Part shown: positions 21,824-33,589 of the stretch, piece by piece
How the letters are laid out: each line of letters begins with the position of its first letter
Position numbering within the stretch: position 1 is the first letter of the stretch
NCBI GenBank assembly: GCA_944990035.1
Contig: CALYLX010000099.1
Span: 124,001-188,000 of the forward strand
DNA length: 64,000 nucleotides
Origin: Clitopilus passeckerianus
Taxonomy: Eukaryota; Basidiomycota; Agaricomycetes; Agaricales; Entolomataceae
Direction: 5' to 3'
The notes under the pieces: generated by a model
The model's database searches: none
The model's input: only the letters and a program-made list of their open reading frames with translations
What the model was told of the DNA's origin: nothing
Program-made: the position numbers and the translations under genes

Positions 21824-24052
21824 TCAGTGATGCAAGACTTCAGCAATCGAAGTCAAGTAGTCATTCTGCTCTTTCCTAAAATTGTCGGGTATCATGGTCA
21901 CATTAGCGCCATTGAGCTGAATAATCGCCTGGTTCTTTGAGGTATACTGGTCCCAACGAGTCCCTAGTATGTATCAGCAACACGACGGCGGGCGATGCCA
22001 ATGGAGATACGCACGAGTGTTTCCCTTGCTGTCATTGGGATCCAACGACGTTACAAAGGAGATCCAGTAGTCTATCATCACAGCGCTGATGACCTTCCCA
22101 GTTGGTGTGTCAGGGGGTGCACCGTACACAAAGGCGACCTCGGTGCTATGAGCCACTACGGGGAAAGGTGAGTGGATGAAGCCAGAAATGACAAGACGAA
22201 GTCATACCTCCAAGCCCCTGCTCAACAAACACCGGGGTTTCTTCGGTAAACAGATATCCGTAGGTCTTGAGACCGAATCGATTAGCAGCGTTCTGGAAAG
22301 CACGTCGTTGACACAAGAACCAAACATCACCCTCTGAAGTAGGAGTGAGCAATGCCCCGGAAGTTGAGTGAAAAGAACCCACGGATAGCAGCCGCTTGTT
22401 TATAAGCCGAGGTACGGCCAAATGTGTTATTTCCGGTACCGTACGGAGAACCTTGTGCTGGGACGTCGGGATAGAGTTCGAAGATCTTGTCCATGGAACT
22501 ATTGAGCACAGATGGGCTGACGACAGGAGGTGAGAAGTTGGCGATAAGCCAACTCTTAAATTGGGGTCCTGAGGTGATGTAATCAGGAATAAGCCCAGTC
22601 CCTTGAACAAGAACGTTAGAGGCAGAGGGTATGCAAAAGCTTAAAGGAACTGACCCTCATCAAGGTTTGTGCCGCTAATGAACGGAAGTCTGACGAATTG
22701 ACCACGAGCAAGCAGGGTTGAGGGGTAATCCGGGTACAAGCCGCCAGGTCCATCGATAGAAGGAAGGAAAGGGAATACCTCCGGAGCCACAGCTAGGGAG
22801 TATGTTAGGCCCCGGAAAATGTCGCTCGAGTTGGCCGTTTGCAAGCAGTCGAAGGTTCGCCCGCTCCTGCTAGTTGATGCACAGCTGGAAACACCCGCAA
22901 CGAAGTCTTGCCAGCTGTTCTCTCGGCGGTCAGGTCCGTATATTACTGGCGTTGCTGCCGAACCGGATTCAAAGATCTTTTAAGTAATCAGCGAAGTGCT
23001 CCCAAAAGATGTAAAACATTACTCACGGCACCTCGGGCATACTTAGCAAGTGGCGAATTGAAATACAGAACATGACTCATGACCGCTCCGGCACTTTCTC
23101 CGAAGATGGTGACCTATTAATTGTGGTTGTATGTATGTCGCTTTTGGGCATGGAGCACTAACCTTGTCTTTGTCGCCGCCAAAGAAGCCGATGTTGTTGT
23201 GGACCCATTCAAGAGCAGCAAGCTGATCCCTCAGCCCTAAATTGAGTGCCTTCCGTTGACTCGCTACAATTAAACCATCATTAGCATGCGCAACCATGCA
23301 GGCTGGTGGACACCGACCTTCCCGGCCCTGTGGCCATCCCAAAGGCCCCAACCTATAATTGAAACTGACGTAGATGATGGGTGTACCCTGCCACGTACGT
23401 TAATGAACAACTCCTCGAAGGCAATGATCGTAACTCGTACCCTGGAAACACTCTGTGCAACAATAGCACTGGCGTTGTAAAGGTCTAGTGAAGATGCACC
23501 AGCAAAAAATCCACCACCATATCTGTCAACAAGCGAAGTTAGGCTTTCGCGTACATGGAGACCAGATCTACTCACGTCCAGAAAAGAACCGGTACAGACG
23601 CGTTCTTTGGTAGATTCGATGGTCTTAAAACGTTGACGGACAGACAATCCTCGTCCAAGGTTTCCAGTGGGTATTGCTGCACAAAAGCGTCAGGTTAGTC
23701 GATAATCCAGTGAGGGAAGAACACATACGTCTGTAGGAGGTTGAAGGCACGAATAACCGTAGTTGGACGCGTCGAAAGTTGAGACATTCAACCGTGTCTT
23801 CAACACAGGTGGCTTCAATCGAAGAGGACCAACAGGGACTTCTGCATAGGGAATACCTACATTCGCAAATATAATCAATCGTCCGTTCCGTTCTGCAAAC
23901 ACGAGATCCTCACCTCCAAAGAAATCTAGCTTCAGTCCAGTTATATCTCGTCCAACGAACTTGGTGCCACCAATTCGAACTGATGGGGCAGCCAAACAGA
24001 CGGCGGCCAAAGAGGCTAGGAGGTTGGCTAGGAGGGCCTTGGGTAAGATCAT
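21824..24052 (-). CDS. Secreted type-B carboxylesterase/lipase
   Basis: An alpha/beta-hydrolase of the carboxylesterase B family (related to Geotrichum/Candida rugosa lipases), expected to cleave ester bonds outside the cell. The ATG at 24052 starts a signal peptide, MILPKALLANLLASLAAVCL-AAP. Spliced over about nine exons it shows the oxyanion-hole motif YGGGFFAGAS and FNYRLGPLGW. The nucleophile elbow is GESAGAVMSH (Ser), the acidic residue sits in SGTNLDEG, and the catalytic His is in AHSTEVAFVYG. It ends MIPDNFRKEQNDYLTSIAEV-LHH-stop. The expected length is about 540-560 residues, normal for the family. It lies between the two copies of the repeat gene, on the opposite strand. Substrate (lipid, sterol ester, aromatic ester) cannot be told. 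Confidence 0.9.
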
Positions 24053-26694
24053 GGAGGCCGGTTACCCTGAAAGATTCCAGCTTTAACATTATATATCGAT
24101 CCTATCTAGTGACTGTTCTGCCTTGCGTTCTGCGACAAAAACGGGGAAATAGCGGCAGCCATATTATTGCCATAAGGTAGGGGTTCAAGGTGTGTTGAGG
24201 TCTTCGTTGAAGTATCAAACTGCCGACCTCAGTTCACCTTAACGTGGTCCGCGGCTGAGCCTGATTCGGTTCGAATACGTTTGGGGCTCACATAACTCAG
24301 CCCCTCACACCCCGGAGACTGGGTAATATTCTGGAACAACGGCGGAGGGACCAAATAGTTCGGCCATCACGCAAAATTGCCGCAAATACCTCCTGATGAC
24401 TTATAAGGCGCTGGGGCAAAATTGCCTCTTCTCTTATTCTTCCCTCCTTGCCTCTATCATCTATACCTTCCTTCGTTCTCTGGTTTATCGACTTTTCGGA
24501 TTCATTTGACGAACTTTACAAGGCTACCCAAATCAACCTACTTACCCTCGATAGAGCTATTCATGAAGCCTCAAAGGGTGCTGGAGGCGATCAACACGGA
24601 TGGCATTGGTTGGCCTGAGGGCTCTGAGGAAGGAGGACAGGTTGGCTCGGTCGAACTATGGTCTTAGCTTCGGCCTTCCCTCGTTGGTCCGTTCTCACTT
24701 GGGCTCTTCGTTATCGCACCTCCCCACTTCATCGGCCTTTCTCTCACCATCACATTTGTTCTCATCCTCGGCCTCTCATCTCCGTCTTCATATCAGTCGA
24801 CTTCGTTATGTGGGGGGGGTCGACCATGCGGACCATCTCCGTATGCTTTTATCCGCCCACCATATCTGCGCTCCTTCTCTGAAGTGCTTCCACGTTGGTT
24901 CTCTTCTAGGAGTACCATGTGACTGACTCGGGAAGTTTGGAATACTCTGCGTTGACTCGGGAACTTCTGGCGTTGCTGCCGTTGTATAGGGTAACACAGG
25001 TTTGCCAAGCAAGCGCGCATGGTGTTTTCGCCGCCGGCGGATAATCCTCACCTTGGCTCCTCAAATATCCATTCCAGGACCTCTGGCTAGGGCTGCCACA
25101 AAGTGAACTGAGGCGAATGGAGGTGTCAGACACGGACAGATCGAGCAGACCTCCTTGTTCAATTCAGTTCGAAATTTTCGGGCTCCCCTTGGGCCGGTCG
25201 AACGTATTTCAATGGGTCAATTTTCTAGAGGCTTATTATTAGTTGACATAGAGATTCTAGCTAGTAGATACGGCTCAGAGTATTTCCGTAGAGACAATCA
25301 AAGCCTTTTCAGAATGAAATACACCCAAGGTTTCTGAACACGAATTTGTGAGGAGAATCCTCTGAGGCTTTCCCTGAATGAAAAGGTTAAGCTCGAGTGT
25401 CCCGAATGTGAAACGATAATCAAGCTTGGAAGCGGTGGATTGGCAAACTATTACACCCCGCATTACATGTGCCGTATCGGAAAAATAAGAAAAGAATAGC
25501 AGACGCTCGGTGGAAGGCAGAAGCAGAAGTTCAAGCTCGTCTAATATCCTTCTCTAAGCGTCAAACTCCGCCTCCAGATCGGTGAAACGCTCCAGCTCAA
25601 GGTTCATGTATTTCTGGGACTCGAACGCAGTAACTTGTAGTGGGAAATATCGCACCAGCAATTCATTGCTGCACTCAGGCAAACCGAGCCCTATATATAT
25701 AATGACTCGAATTACTTGGCTGGAAGAATATGACTCACGTTTCTGAGACCTTTTTACTGGTCAAAGGGCCAATTCCTTTCGCCGACGCGTCCCAACGAGA
25801 GTTAGGAGACGCGACTTCAAGATCATGTGATCGCGCCTTAGGCTCTCGTGACCGAATCCGAATTCCGCTCTCGTATCATCCTCCAGCGAGTGCCAAGTTT
25901 CCTGCTTGAGCTTGTACCATAACCTTACATTTACTGGGGCTCAAACGTCAAAATCTTCAACGAATACTCAGGCGGCAGCTGTTTAAATGTATGTAGGCTA
26001 CTTGGCAGAGAAGAAAGGCCCTAATTCTCTGCCCGTTTGCAGATGCATTCAGTTTTGCCGAAACGATTGCTCGTTCAAACGCAGTCAACTCATTACCTGG
26101 GGGTATGAAAACAAGCATTCCGGATAATCCAATACCGGGGCGACCAGGCCCAACGAATTCTGCTACAAACGAGTGCTTGACCGCCTTGAAGCAAACCAAG
26201 CCTTTGAACCGGATCGGCCTTTCGTCTGTCAGAATGTCGTGTTTTCAGACCAGCAATCTTCCTTGCCCAGTATTCCTGTGAACGATCCCCGCACTAGGCG
26301 CTGGGAGCTCTTGATTCTGAATCATGAGTTTTGAGGTTCTGCTGCTGGACCGTGTCGGGTAGCTTCAGGCAAGTGAACCAAGAGGATCAGCTAGATTCCA
26401 CATATTGACCTCGGTTCCATTTTACAGGAGCTTAAGCTCGCGAATAGCGTAATGGGAATGTACTGGTGTCCTCCAAGACCTTTCGCCCAAACCGGCATCC
26501 AGTGGTGATCGAAATCGCCATTCTTGGCTCTCGCACTACGACACATTTGAAGGACTCAGGCCTCCTCTATCCACGCCCTCGTAAGTTTGAGGCGTACAAG
26601 ATTTCAATCTCGACCAAGCATCCCCAGAATGGATTGCGAGATACCAGGCTTACATACCCCTCATCAGTCCACCTCGAAATCGCTCCTCCTGGCC
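24053..26694. other. Intergenic, partly duplicated
   Basis: From 24053 to 25700 no gene is supported. There is a pyrimidine-rich stretch (24420-24800) and short ORFs only. From about 25740 the sequence is the counterpart of 16970-17980, the upstream region of repeat gene copy I. Confidence 0.45.
25824..25852 (+). promoter_or_regulatory. E-box/GTGAC element, copy 5
   Basis: CATGTGATCGCGCCTTAGGC followed by TCTCGTGAC, with GAGACGCGACT 12-15 bp upstream. It lies about 960 bp before the ATG at 26787, the same relative place as copy 4. Confidence 0.5.
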
Positions 26695-26701
26695 TATAAA
26701 A
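26695..26701 (+). promoter_or_regulatory. TATA box of helical-repeat gene, copy II
   Basis: TATAAAA in GGCCTATAAAAAATG, 92 bp before the ATG at 26787. The ATG at 26703 just after it would lie too close to the TATA box to be in the transcript, which supports the later start. Confidence 0.7.
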
Positions 26702-26786
26702 AATGTCTCTCCCTGGCCCCTTTCTCCCTGGAGAACTCGTGCACCATTCACCACCTCGAAGCAGAAATATCCTCAAGATTCGACAA

Positions 26787-29700
26787 ATGTTTTCCGGTAT
26801 CAGCTTCAACGTTGACCTCAAGCCTGCTACGAGGCTCTTCCATATTCGTCAGGCCATTGATAGGGCTTTCCTCTGGGTTGCGAGGTTCATTTACTACACC
26901 CAGTATGCATTGGCCATCGACGCTGGGGGTTATAGCTACGAGGAGCGCCGTACCCTCCCTCCTCCAACGGTCGTTCTCGAGCATCCCTTCGACAAGTATA
27001 GGGACGCCTTCAAGATATTCGAGCCCGACAGCCTCCTCCTCGTCAGGCCTTCTCCCACCGCCAGCCACCACAACGTCCAGGTCCCCACATGGTTCCAAGT
27101 CGTCCTCAGCGAGTATCACACCCCTTCATTCATTGCCGGTGTCCTCGTCTGCGCCGCCACCCTTCTGTCCCTTACACTCGTTACATTCGCATTCGTCTTG
27201 GTTCTACAACGTCGTCGAGCCCAAGAAGACTCTACAGATGCACAAGACACCGAGGTCACTTGTACCGAGACGTCTATCCTCGCCAAGAAGGCTCGCGACG
27301 ACAGCAGCAGCGACAGTTTCTCCCCATTCTTCTGGCGCAGGCGTACCCCTATCCATTCGTCAGCCCCCGGTCCTTTCACGAACGCGCCCCTATATGGATC
27401 TGGGGGAGATACTACGATATACGGCGGATATCCTCTAAACTTCGCACTTGGGATTTCGCCGTTCCGCCTCCCACCTGCACCTGGAGTTGGGAATGGGACG
27501 CCTGTTATCGTGAATCAGGTTAGGATTGGGGGTTATGATGATGATCCGTTCGTTGGTGGTAGTAGTGAAGTTGAAGATGGGGAGCATGATGCGAGGGAGG
27601 AGGAGGAAGTCGTTTTGGAAGATGTTCAAGTCGTTGAAGAGGTGGAGTCTGATGTAGTCGTTGAGGATAGTGGAGATGTAGGAGAGAAGCCAGAAGAGTC
27701 GGAGAAGGTCGAAGTGGTGGTATGCCCTGACCCAAAGGTTCGTATTCAGATTTTCTTCCATCCGGTTATTCTTGATGTTGACGACCTTTCTAGGCTCATT
27801 CAATCGTCAAGGAACAGCCTACCGCTGGCCTCCCTTGCCCCACTTGTTGCCGTTCATGCGACTGCGAGAAGGATGCACCCAAGGACGATGAAGACTCCTC
27901 CAACACCGATGGCGAGGCTCCTGTCGTCGAGGCCACCGCAGGCAAGAATATAGGGGAGGAATATTTGGAGATTGTTATTGTGGAAGAAGAGGTGGAAGAA
28001 GAGATTAAGGAAGAGAACGCCGAAATCGAGGTCGAGGTCCCCACTCTCACCCCACCAGTTCCCAACCCTACCGAGGAGCCGGTCATTGAATCGGTTGAGG
28101 TAGAAGAAGCCGCCGATTCGGAGGTGGAAGTTATGCATGAGCTTGAAGACGTTATCGTTGAGGAGGAAGTTGTCGTCGAGGAAAAGGCTGATGTTGAAGA
28201 AGTTGTCGCTGAGGACGAAGTTGTAGTCGAGGAAAAGATTGTCATCGAAGAGGATGTGCAAGACGCGGACCCCACCCCTTCGCTTCCCAAGGCCATCCAA
28301 GTTCCAGCAACTGCCGTTCTACCTCCCACCCCGTCCAGAGAGCCCGCCTCATCAGCAGCACCAGCAACTCCCTCTCCTCCTCTCCAAGTCGAATCCAACG
28401 TCCATCTCGTCACCCCCGTCGCCTGTGGCAATAAACCCGCCATACTTACTCCAGAGCCTGCTCAGCAGATGCCTGGAGGGGACGACGACGTCAGCTTCGA
28501 GCTGCCCTTTGACGAGATGAACTACTACGCTCCTCTTTTGGACGAAGTGTTGGATTTACCCGAGGAAGACTACGAGGACGAACCTGCGGAAGATGTGCCC
28601 AAGGCTGAGGCTGATGAGACGTTCGAGCTGCCGTACGAACAGATGGCCAAATATCCTTCTTTGATGGACGAAGTTATGGATCTGCCGGAGGAAGATCATG
28701 AGGAGCCTGTTGTGGAAGAGAACGAGTGGCAGCCTAACGAGGAAGAGAGGAAGATCATCCATTCTCTCGCTCCTTGGAAGGAACAACTTGTGGCTGAATT
28801 CAATGCACGACACCCCGATGGCACGATGCAGGAGTTCATGATGTTTTTACGAGCAAAGGCAATGGCGATGAGGAAGAAGGAGAAAGATGTGGATGCGGAG
28901 ATCTTCGAGATGTTCTTGCCGTGGATGTACGAGATCGTGGCGGGGTTTGACAAGGAACATCCAGGAGGCGAGGAGGGGGAATTCAAGAAGTATCTGAGGG
29001 AGGAGGTGATAATGGCGAGGGGATACGTGTTTGCGAAGCTGGTGGAGTCGTACTTGGAGGCACATGAAGATGCTACGGTCGACGATGTCCAGGAGTTCAT
29101 TGCCAGGTGCGCCAGGAAGCAGCTGGAGGAGTACAAGAGGGCCAAGGACAGGTCGGGAGCCGAGAGAAGCCAGAACGTCCACGACAGTGCTCAGGACACT
29201 GTAGAGCAAGAAGACGTTCCCCAAGCTCAACAAGACGAGTCCATGGTACCGACCATCGAGGTAACGGAGGATATCAGCCAAGATCATATTGCGACTGCAA
29301 CCTCTGGTCCTCTCTCGGATATTTCCAACTTCAACGAGCTTAAGGAGGTTCCGAACTCTCATCCCCCTCACGCTCTTCTCCATCCGCCGAAAGTCAAACA
29401 TATCAAGCGGCGCGAGAAACGTGCAAAGGTTGTTATGGGATCATGCACCCTCGTCACCGCCGACCATGAAGCATCTTTCTTGATTGGCGGCGGAATTCCC
29501 TGGGAAGTCATGCAGGTCACCGCTGGTGCCCCTATTCTCACCGACGAGGAACGCAGGCTACTTTACTTCCATCCTCGCTACCAACACCTCCCTCGTGATT
29601 TCGTTCAAGAACATCCTACCGCCTCCAGCGTCGACTTCGCTGACTACCTCCGATCCACTGTATCCGAGCTAAAGAAGAAGCAAGACGAGGAAGACCAACG

Positions 29701-30052
29701 CATTGTGGAGATGCTCGCACCCCAGAAGGACGGGCTCATCCGCCGGTTCATTGTCGAGCAGCCGGATGGTGGCGAGGCGGAGTTCATGGCATTCCTTCGG
29801 GAACATGTTGCAACGATGAAGAGGGCTGCATTCGTGGAGATGGTGACGCCGTTCTTGGAGGTCCACCCGGATGCTACCCTCGATGAGTGTGCAGCTTTCG
29901 TTGACCGTCAGGCTGAACTGGAGAGGGAAGAAAACGAGAGGTTGAAGAACAGTCGGATTGTGCGGCTCTACGTTCGATTTTTGGCGGAACATCCAGATAG
30001 CAGTGATGACGACTTTTCGGACTACATTGATGGATATCTCGACTTTATTTAG
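26787..30052 (+). CDS. Membrane-anchored acidic helical-repeat protein, copy II
   Basis: Paralogue of the gene at 18076. Two exons (26787-27737, 27794-30052), a 56-nt intron at the same place, 1,069 residues. An in-frame ATG at 26703 exists, but the TATA box and the copy I start favour 26787. Features in order: MFSGISFNVDLKPATRLF; one span (FIAGVLVCAATLLSLTLVTF) then QRRRAQ; the cysteine cluster CPTCCRSCDC from about residue 332; an acidic Val-Glu tract shorter than in copy I; two FEL..MDEV..LPEEDYE/DHE repeats; about seven helical repeats ending AEHPDSSDDDFSDYIDGYLD. Both copies are open throughout and differ by scattered substitutions and in-frame indels, which suggests protein-level selection. 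Function unknown. Confidence 0.85.
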
Positions 30053-30161
30053 TTCTTTTTACGCTATACACTTTCCTAATTTACATATTTTAGTTCTGTA
30101 GCTACGTATAATCTTGTTATCATATTTCCCTAGTAATTGCTTGCCTAATTGAACCTTCGGT

Positions 30162-31805
30162 CTATGAGACTATATCGAACTCCATATCTGGGCGATTCTT
30201 CGCTCTGGCCGCCTCCCTTAAGCCTCGAGTGACAGCCCGATACTTGTGCCGCATAGCTTTCGTACTGTTCTCCGTATAAACCAAGACGTTCTTTAGACAT
30301 CCTGACGGACCGTCTTGGCCCGTCCCGCACCATTGCCTCTCCAGCATGGCGGCCAAAGCCCCGAAATCATCAGCCGCTATCGCACAGTTCAGGGTATGCA
30401 ATTGCGTATTCCATTCCCCCTTTTCAAGGGCTTCAATAGCTAGTCGAGATATCGTATTGCCAGGAATTAAAGCGTCGAGAATTTTGAGATTCGGTAGGCT
30501 CGCAATCATGTTGTCAATTTGTGCTCCTTTCAAGTTCATAAGCTCCACCGATTGTAACGATTTGAGGGTACATATGTGGTTTGAGAGAATGTTGAGGAGA
30601 AGAAGTGGTCTTCTTCCAAAATTGTTCATGTGAGCTGCCAGGGCGAGTTTGGTAATGGCGGGAAGATCGAGTAAAACAAGGAAACGAAAGGTGACCATGG
30701 GGGCATTGTGGGAGGTTGCCTGGTCTATCCTCACCCTCAGGGATTTGAGGGCTGGGAGATGTATCCTGGGCATCGATGGCGAGATTGAATAGACCGTTTC
30801 TGGAGACTCACGCCCAATAATTAGATTGAGTGTGGTGAGTTTATCACAACTGGCTAAAGCACGATGCACCGCACGTGTGGGTAGGATGTAGTTGTTAAAG
30901 GCGACATGAGAGAAGCGAGTCCATTCGAGATCGAGGAAAGGGAAGTTGGTATCGTCGTAGTAACGGGGTACAACAGTAATGCGAGCCAGATTAGGCATCT
31001 GGCTACTCAGAAGGGACCCCATGGACGCAATCCCATCTGGGAAGTTGGGGTCCAACCCTTCTATGCATAGCTCTCGGGCCGAAGGAAAACACGTTCTTCC
31101 TTTCTGTGGTAGAATATCTGCCAAAACGCCGAAGGATGATGGGTGTAGATCAAGGGATAGTACGGAGAGCCGCTCGGTGCTGCCAGCCAAAAGCGCACGA
31201 AGGAACCGTCTCACTGTGCCCTCTGGAGATCGACTACTCGTCCCTGTAATCTTGAGGATCAAAGGACATTGTTGGCCTCGACGAAGAACCTCGTGAATGA
31301 CCTCGTTCAGGTCCCTCCGCTTCCTAAACCGAGCGTGGATGTTGCTCCAGAATAAGGGTTCGTTTAGGATGAGGTTCCTCCAGCTCGAACAGGTCCATGA
31401 TAGGGTCCACACAGACGGGTTCCTTCGAAAGTTTTTTTGGAAAGGAATCTCGACGGACTCGAAACAGAGGTCAAGGATGCGTAGCAACGTTTCGACGGGA
31501 AGATCAACCCAAGATCTCCTGGTCCGCGGTAGGAGATCGTGTTGCATCAGGTGAGTCGCTCTGATTTCGTCCTCCTTCCTCTCTGCGTCTATACGCTTAA
31601 GGTTGATGCGGCCCAAGAGTTCACTTATTTGCCCCGTTGTGAGGCTCTTGTTGCTGATGTGTCCCAAGAGCTCCCTGATTTGCTCTCTTGTGAGACTCTC
31701 TGATTTCTGATGTGAAAGTTCAAGATCGCTGGTGAGCTGGATATCCAACGAAAAATGGTTTAGACCTAGGATGGTTCTTGAACACTGCAAAATGCGTACA
31801 TACAT
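30162..31805 (-). CDS. F-box protein with degenerate leucine-rich repeats
   Basis: Likely substrate adaptor of an SCF ubiquitin ligase, of the type greatly expanded in mushrooms. A single open frame of up to 547 residues begins at or near the ATG at 31805. A CAG acceptor-like site near 31786 leaves room for an upstream intron. An N-terminal coiled stretch contains two related ISELLGRI/IRELLGHI units. The F-box follows (WVDLPVETLLRILDLCFESV), then WTCSSWRNLILNEPLFWSNI, typical of agaricomycete F-box proteins. After that come leucine-rich segments (FLVLLDLPAITKLALAAHM, LKSLQSVELMNLKGAQI). It ends at 30162, about 110 bp from the convergent repeat gene. Targets unknown. Confidence 0.8.
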   Translation of the reverse strand: MYVRILQCSRTILGLNHFSLDIQLTSDLELSHQKSESLTREQIRELLGHISNKSLTTGQISELLGRINLKRIDAERKEDEIRATHLMQHDLLPRTRRSWVDLPVETLLRILDLCFESVEIPFQKNFRRNPSVWTLSWTCSSWRNLILNEPLFWSNIHARFRKRRDLNEVIHEVLRRGQQCPLILKITGTSSRSPEGTVRRFLRALLAGSTERLSVLSLDLHPSSFGVLADILPQKGRTCFPSARELCIEGLDPNFPDGIASMGSLLSSQMPNLARITVVPRYYDDTNFPFLDLEWTRFSHVAFNNYILPTRAVHRALASCDKLTTLNLIIGRESPETVYSISPSMPRIHLPALKSLRVRIDQATSHNAPMVTFRFLVLLDLPAITKLALAAHMNNFGRRPLLLLNILSNHICTLKSLQSVELMNLKGAQIDNMIASLPNLKILDALIPGNTISRLAIEALEKGEWNTQLHTLNCAIAADDFGALAAMLERQWCGTGQDGPSGCLKNVLVYTENSTKAMRHKYRAVTRGLREAARAKNRPDMEFDIVS

Positions 31806-33503
31806 CGTCTGAAGTCTTGTTTTTCTCTCGGGAAGTCATCTAGACACTTGGAAAGTTACAAAACGGTTGTTAGGGAAAGTGAAGGGAAGTGGCAAGAGGC
31901 TGTGAGCTCGATCAACTCCGGCCCTGAACTTAGGCTGGAATCCAACGAAAGCTGCGTGTATTTGCCCTGATGGGCCCACCCAATATTTTGTGGGCCCCAT
32001 CAGTTGCATTTAGTTCGATATCGGCGAGAGGAGCAATTTCTTGAATTCCAAGAAACCAGCCTTCCTTAATGTATCATTTCTGGTACTGGTAGATTGTCGG
32101 GCGGATGCATTTACACCGTAGGGGCACTGCGAGTTTAACCTATTATTTTAGGGCATATTTCTCCATATGACGGATGACCGACGTAGAAGCTTGCGCGACT
32201 AGGGAGCTGTCATTGGTATACTCGACCTCGTTTTCAGTATGCTCTTCGTTCTCACTTTGGCTTACAGTCGATCTTGTACACCGGATGCTCGAGCCACGGG
32301 GTATTTTCATACGTCTGTGTGGGTTCCAGACTCCCAGATCGGGCAAAGAACACGCAATACGTTCGTGAGCATGAAAACCTCATGGTGACCTTGTGGCCCA
32401 ACTCCGTGTATGATGGTCGCTTTGACTGGCGAGTTCAGAAGCGGAATATGCAGAAATTGTGGGAGTGTTCTGAACGGCCAAAGTCCAAGTCAGCTTGAGC
32501 ACGTACATGGCCATGAGCGGAAGAAACAACTTGAAATAACGGATTAATGAACTGTGGGTATGTCATTTTCCATGTATTCCCCGCCGAAGTAGAAACGCAC
32601 AGATCGCCAAGCCTTCGAGCTCCAGAACACGACGAAGCAAGTGGGCGCTGTTTTGACCCTACTATCAAGAGCAGCGGATCGACATCGAGACATTGTTCTC
32701 CTTCGTCAGAGTTTCAAGAACAAGTGGACACGAATTGCGTTGAAATTGACAGCAGAATGCCGTTGTACACCCTGAGTCATGAAATTGCGCCAGGCCCTGC
32801 ACGATCCGCGCCTGTAATTACGTCGCCAAGATGTTCTCCCTCATTCAAAACCGGGCCAAAGCCTGGCAATTGTTGTCTATTTGGTTTCTGGTGCTTGGTT
32901 CGCCCAAGCATTTCCGGCCCGGGTCTCTAGAAATTTATAGGTAGAGTAGGTCTTCAAACATTTCTTCATTCAAATTCCACGCAGCAGTTGGATGTCAAGA
33001 AATAAACGTTACACTGTCAATTGACACGAGAAAGACTAGAGCTCATGTGGAGGTCAGCGGAAAGAATAGCCTGACCTAACCCCGCAAACCCCATGTGGCC
33101 GTATTGATAATTGTGGCGGAAATTACCGGTTGGCGCCCAAACTGAGTGACTGAGGATCCTCTTCCAACACCAGCACAACTCTCCTGATCGACCCCTTACG
33201 CTGCTCGTGTCTTTGCTCTCTATGACGCCGATAGCGAACATGATGATCTATAATACTTAGCTCATACCGGGAGGGACGAAGGAATTGACTCAAACCTGGA
33301 AATTTCTGGCTTTGCACTGGCGTTTGCGGACATGCCGGTCAGGGGGAGTGAAAAGAGAGTTACGCGACTCTGGAACGAAGACATTGCACCCTTTGTTACG
33401 CGCTGGAGCGCCAGAAAGGTGGATCCGAAGATGACGAGCCGACAACAGGCATTTCCTGAGCCTCGTTTCGCTGATAGCACGGGGCAGGCCTCTAGCTGGA
33501 TCT
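31806..33503. other. Intergenic
   Basis: No supported gene. ORFs at 32143-32930 and 33017-33480 lack start context, introns that extend them, or recognisable domains. GC-rich patches near 31970 (GGGCCCACC...GTGGGCCCC) form an inverted repeat around TTTTG. Confidence 0.4.
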
Positions 33504-33553
33504 TATAAATACTGGCCAGCTTTCACTACTAAATCCTCATCGACATCCAGTCG
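33504..33553 (+). promoter_or_regulatory. Core promoter of secreted-family gene A
   Basis: TATAAAT at 33504-33510, followed 34 bp later by CATCGACATCCAGTCG (33538-33553). The same arrangement recurs before the family members at 55841, 58799 and 61835. The second element probably marks the transcription start region. Confidence 0.6.
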
Positions 33554-33589
33554 CATTCACCTTTCACGAACACCTTCTAACGTCTAGTC

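Larger units (their letters stand above)
25700..31650. repeat. Segmental duplication unit II
   Basis: Counterpart of about 16900-21625. It adds an intact F-box gene on the minus strand, convergent with the repeat gene. Since the first unit retains only an F-box stub, either that copy was deleted or the duplication ended inside the F-box gene. Confidence 0.65.

Noticed and set aside
26703..26786. Upstream in-frame ATG of repeat gene copy II
   Set aside because: It lies one base after the TATA box, and copy I has no counterpart; the conserved MFSGISFNVDL start at 26787 fits both copies.
27796..28443. Ser/Thr-rich antisense ORF opposite the Val-Glu tract of copy II
   Set aside because: Shadow of the GTTGTTGAGGAA repeat; its sequence is simply the reverse reading of the acidic repeat.
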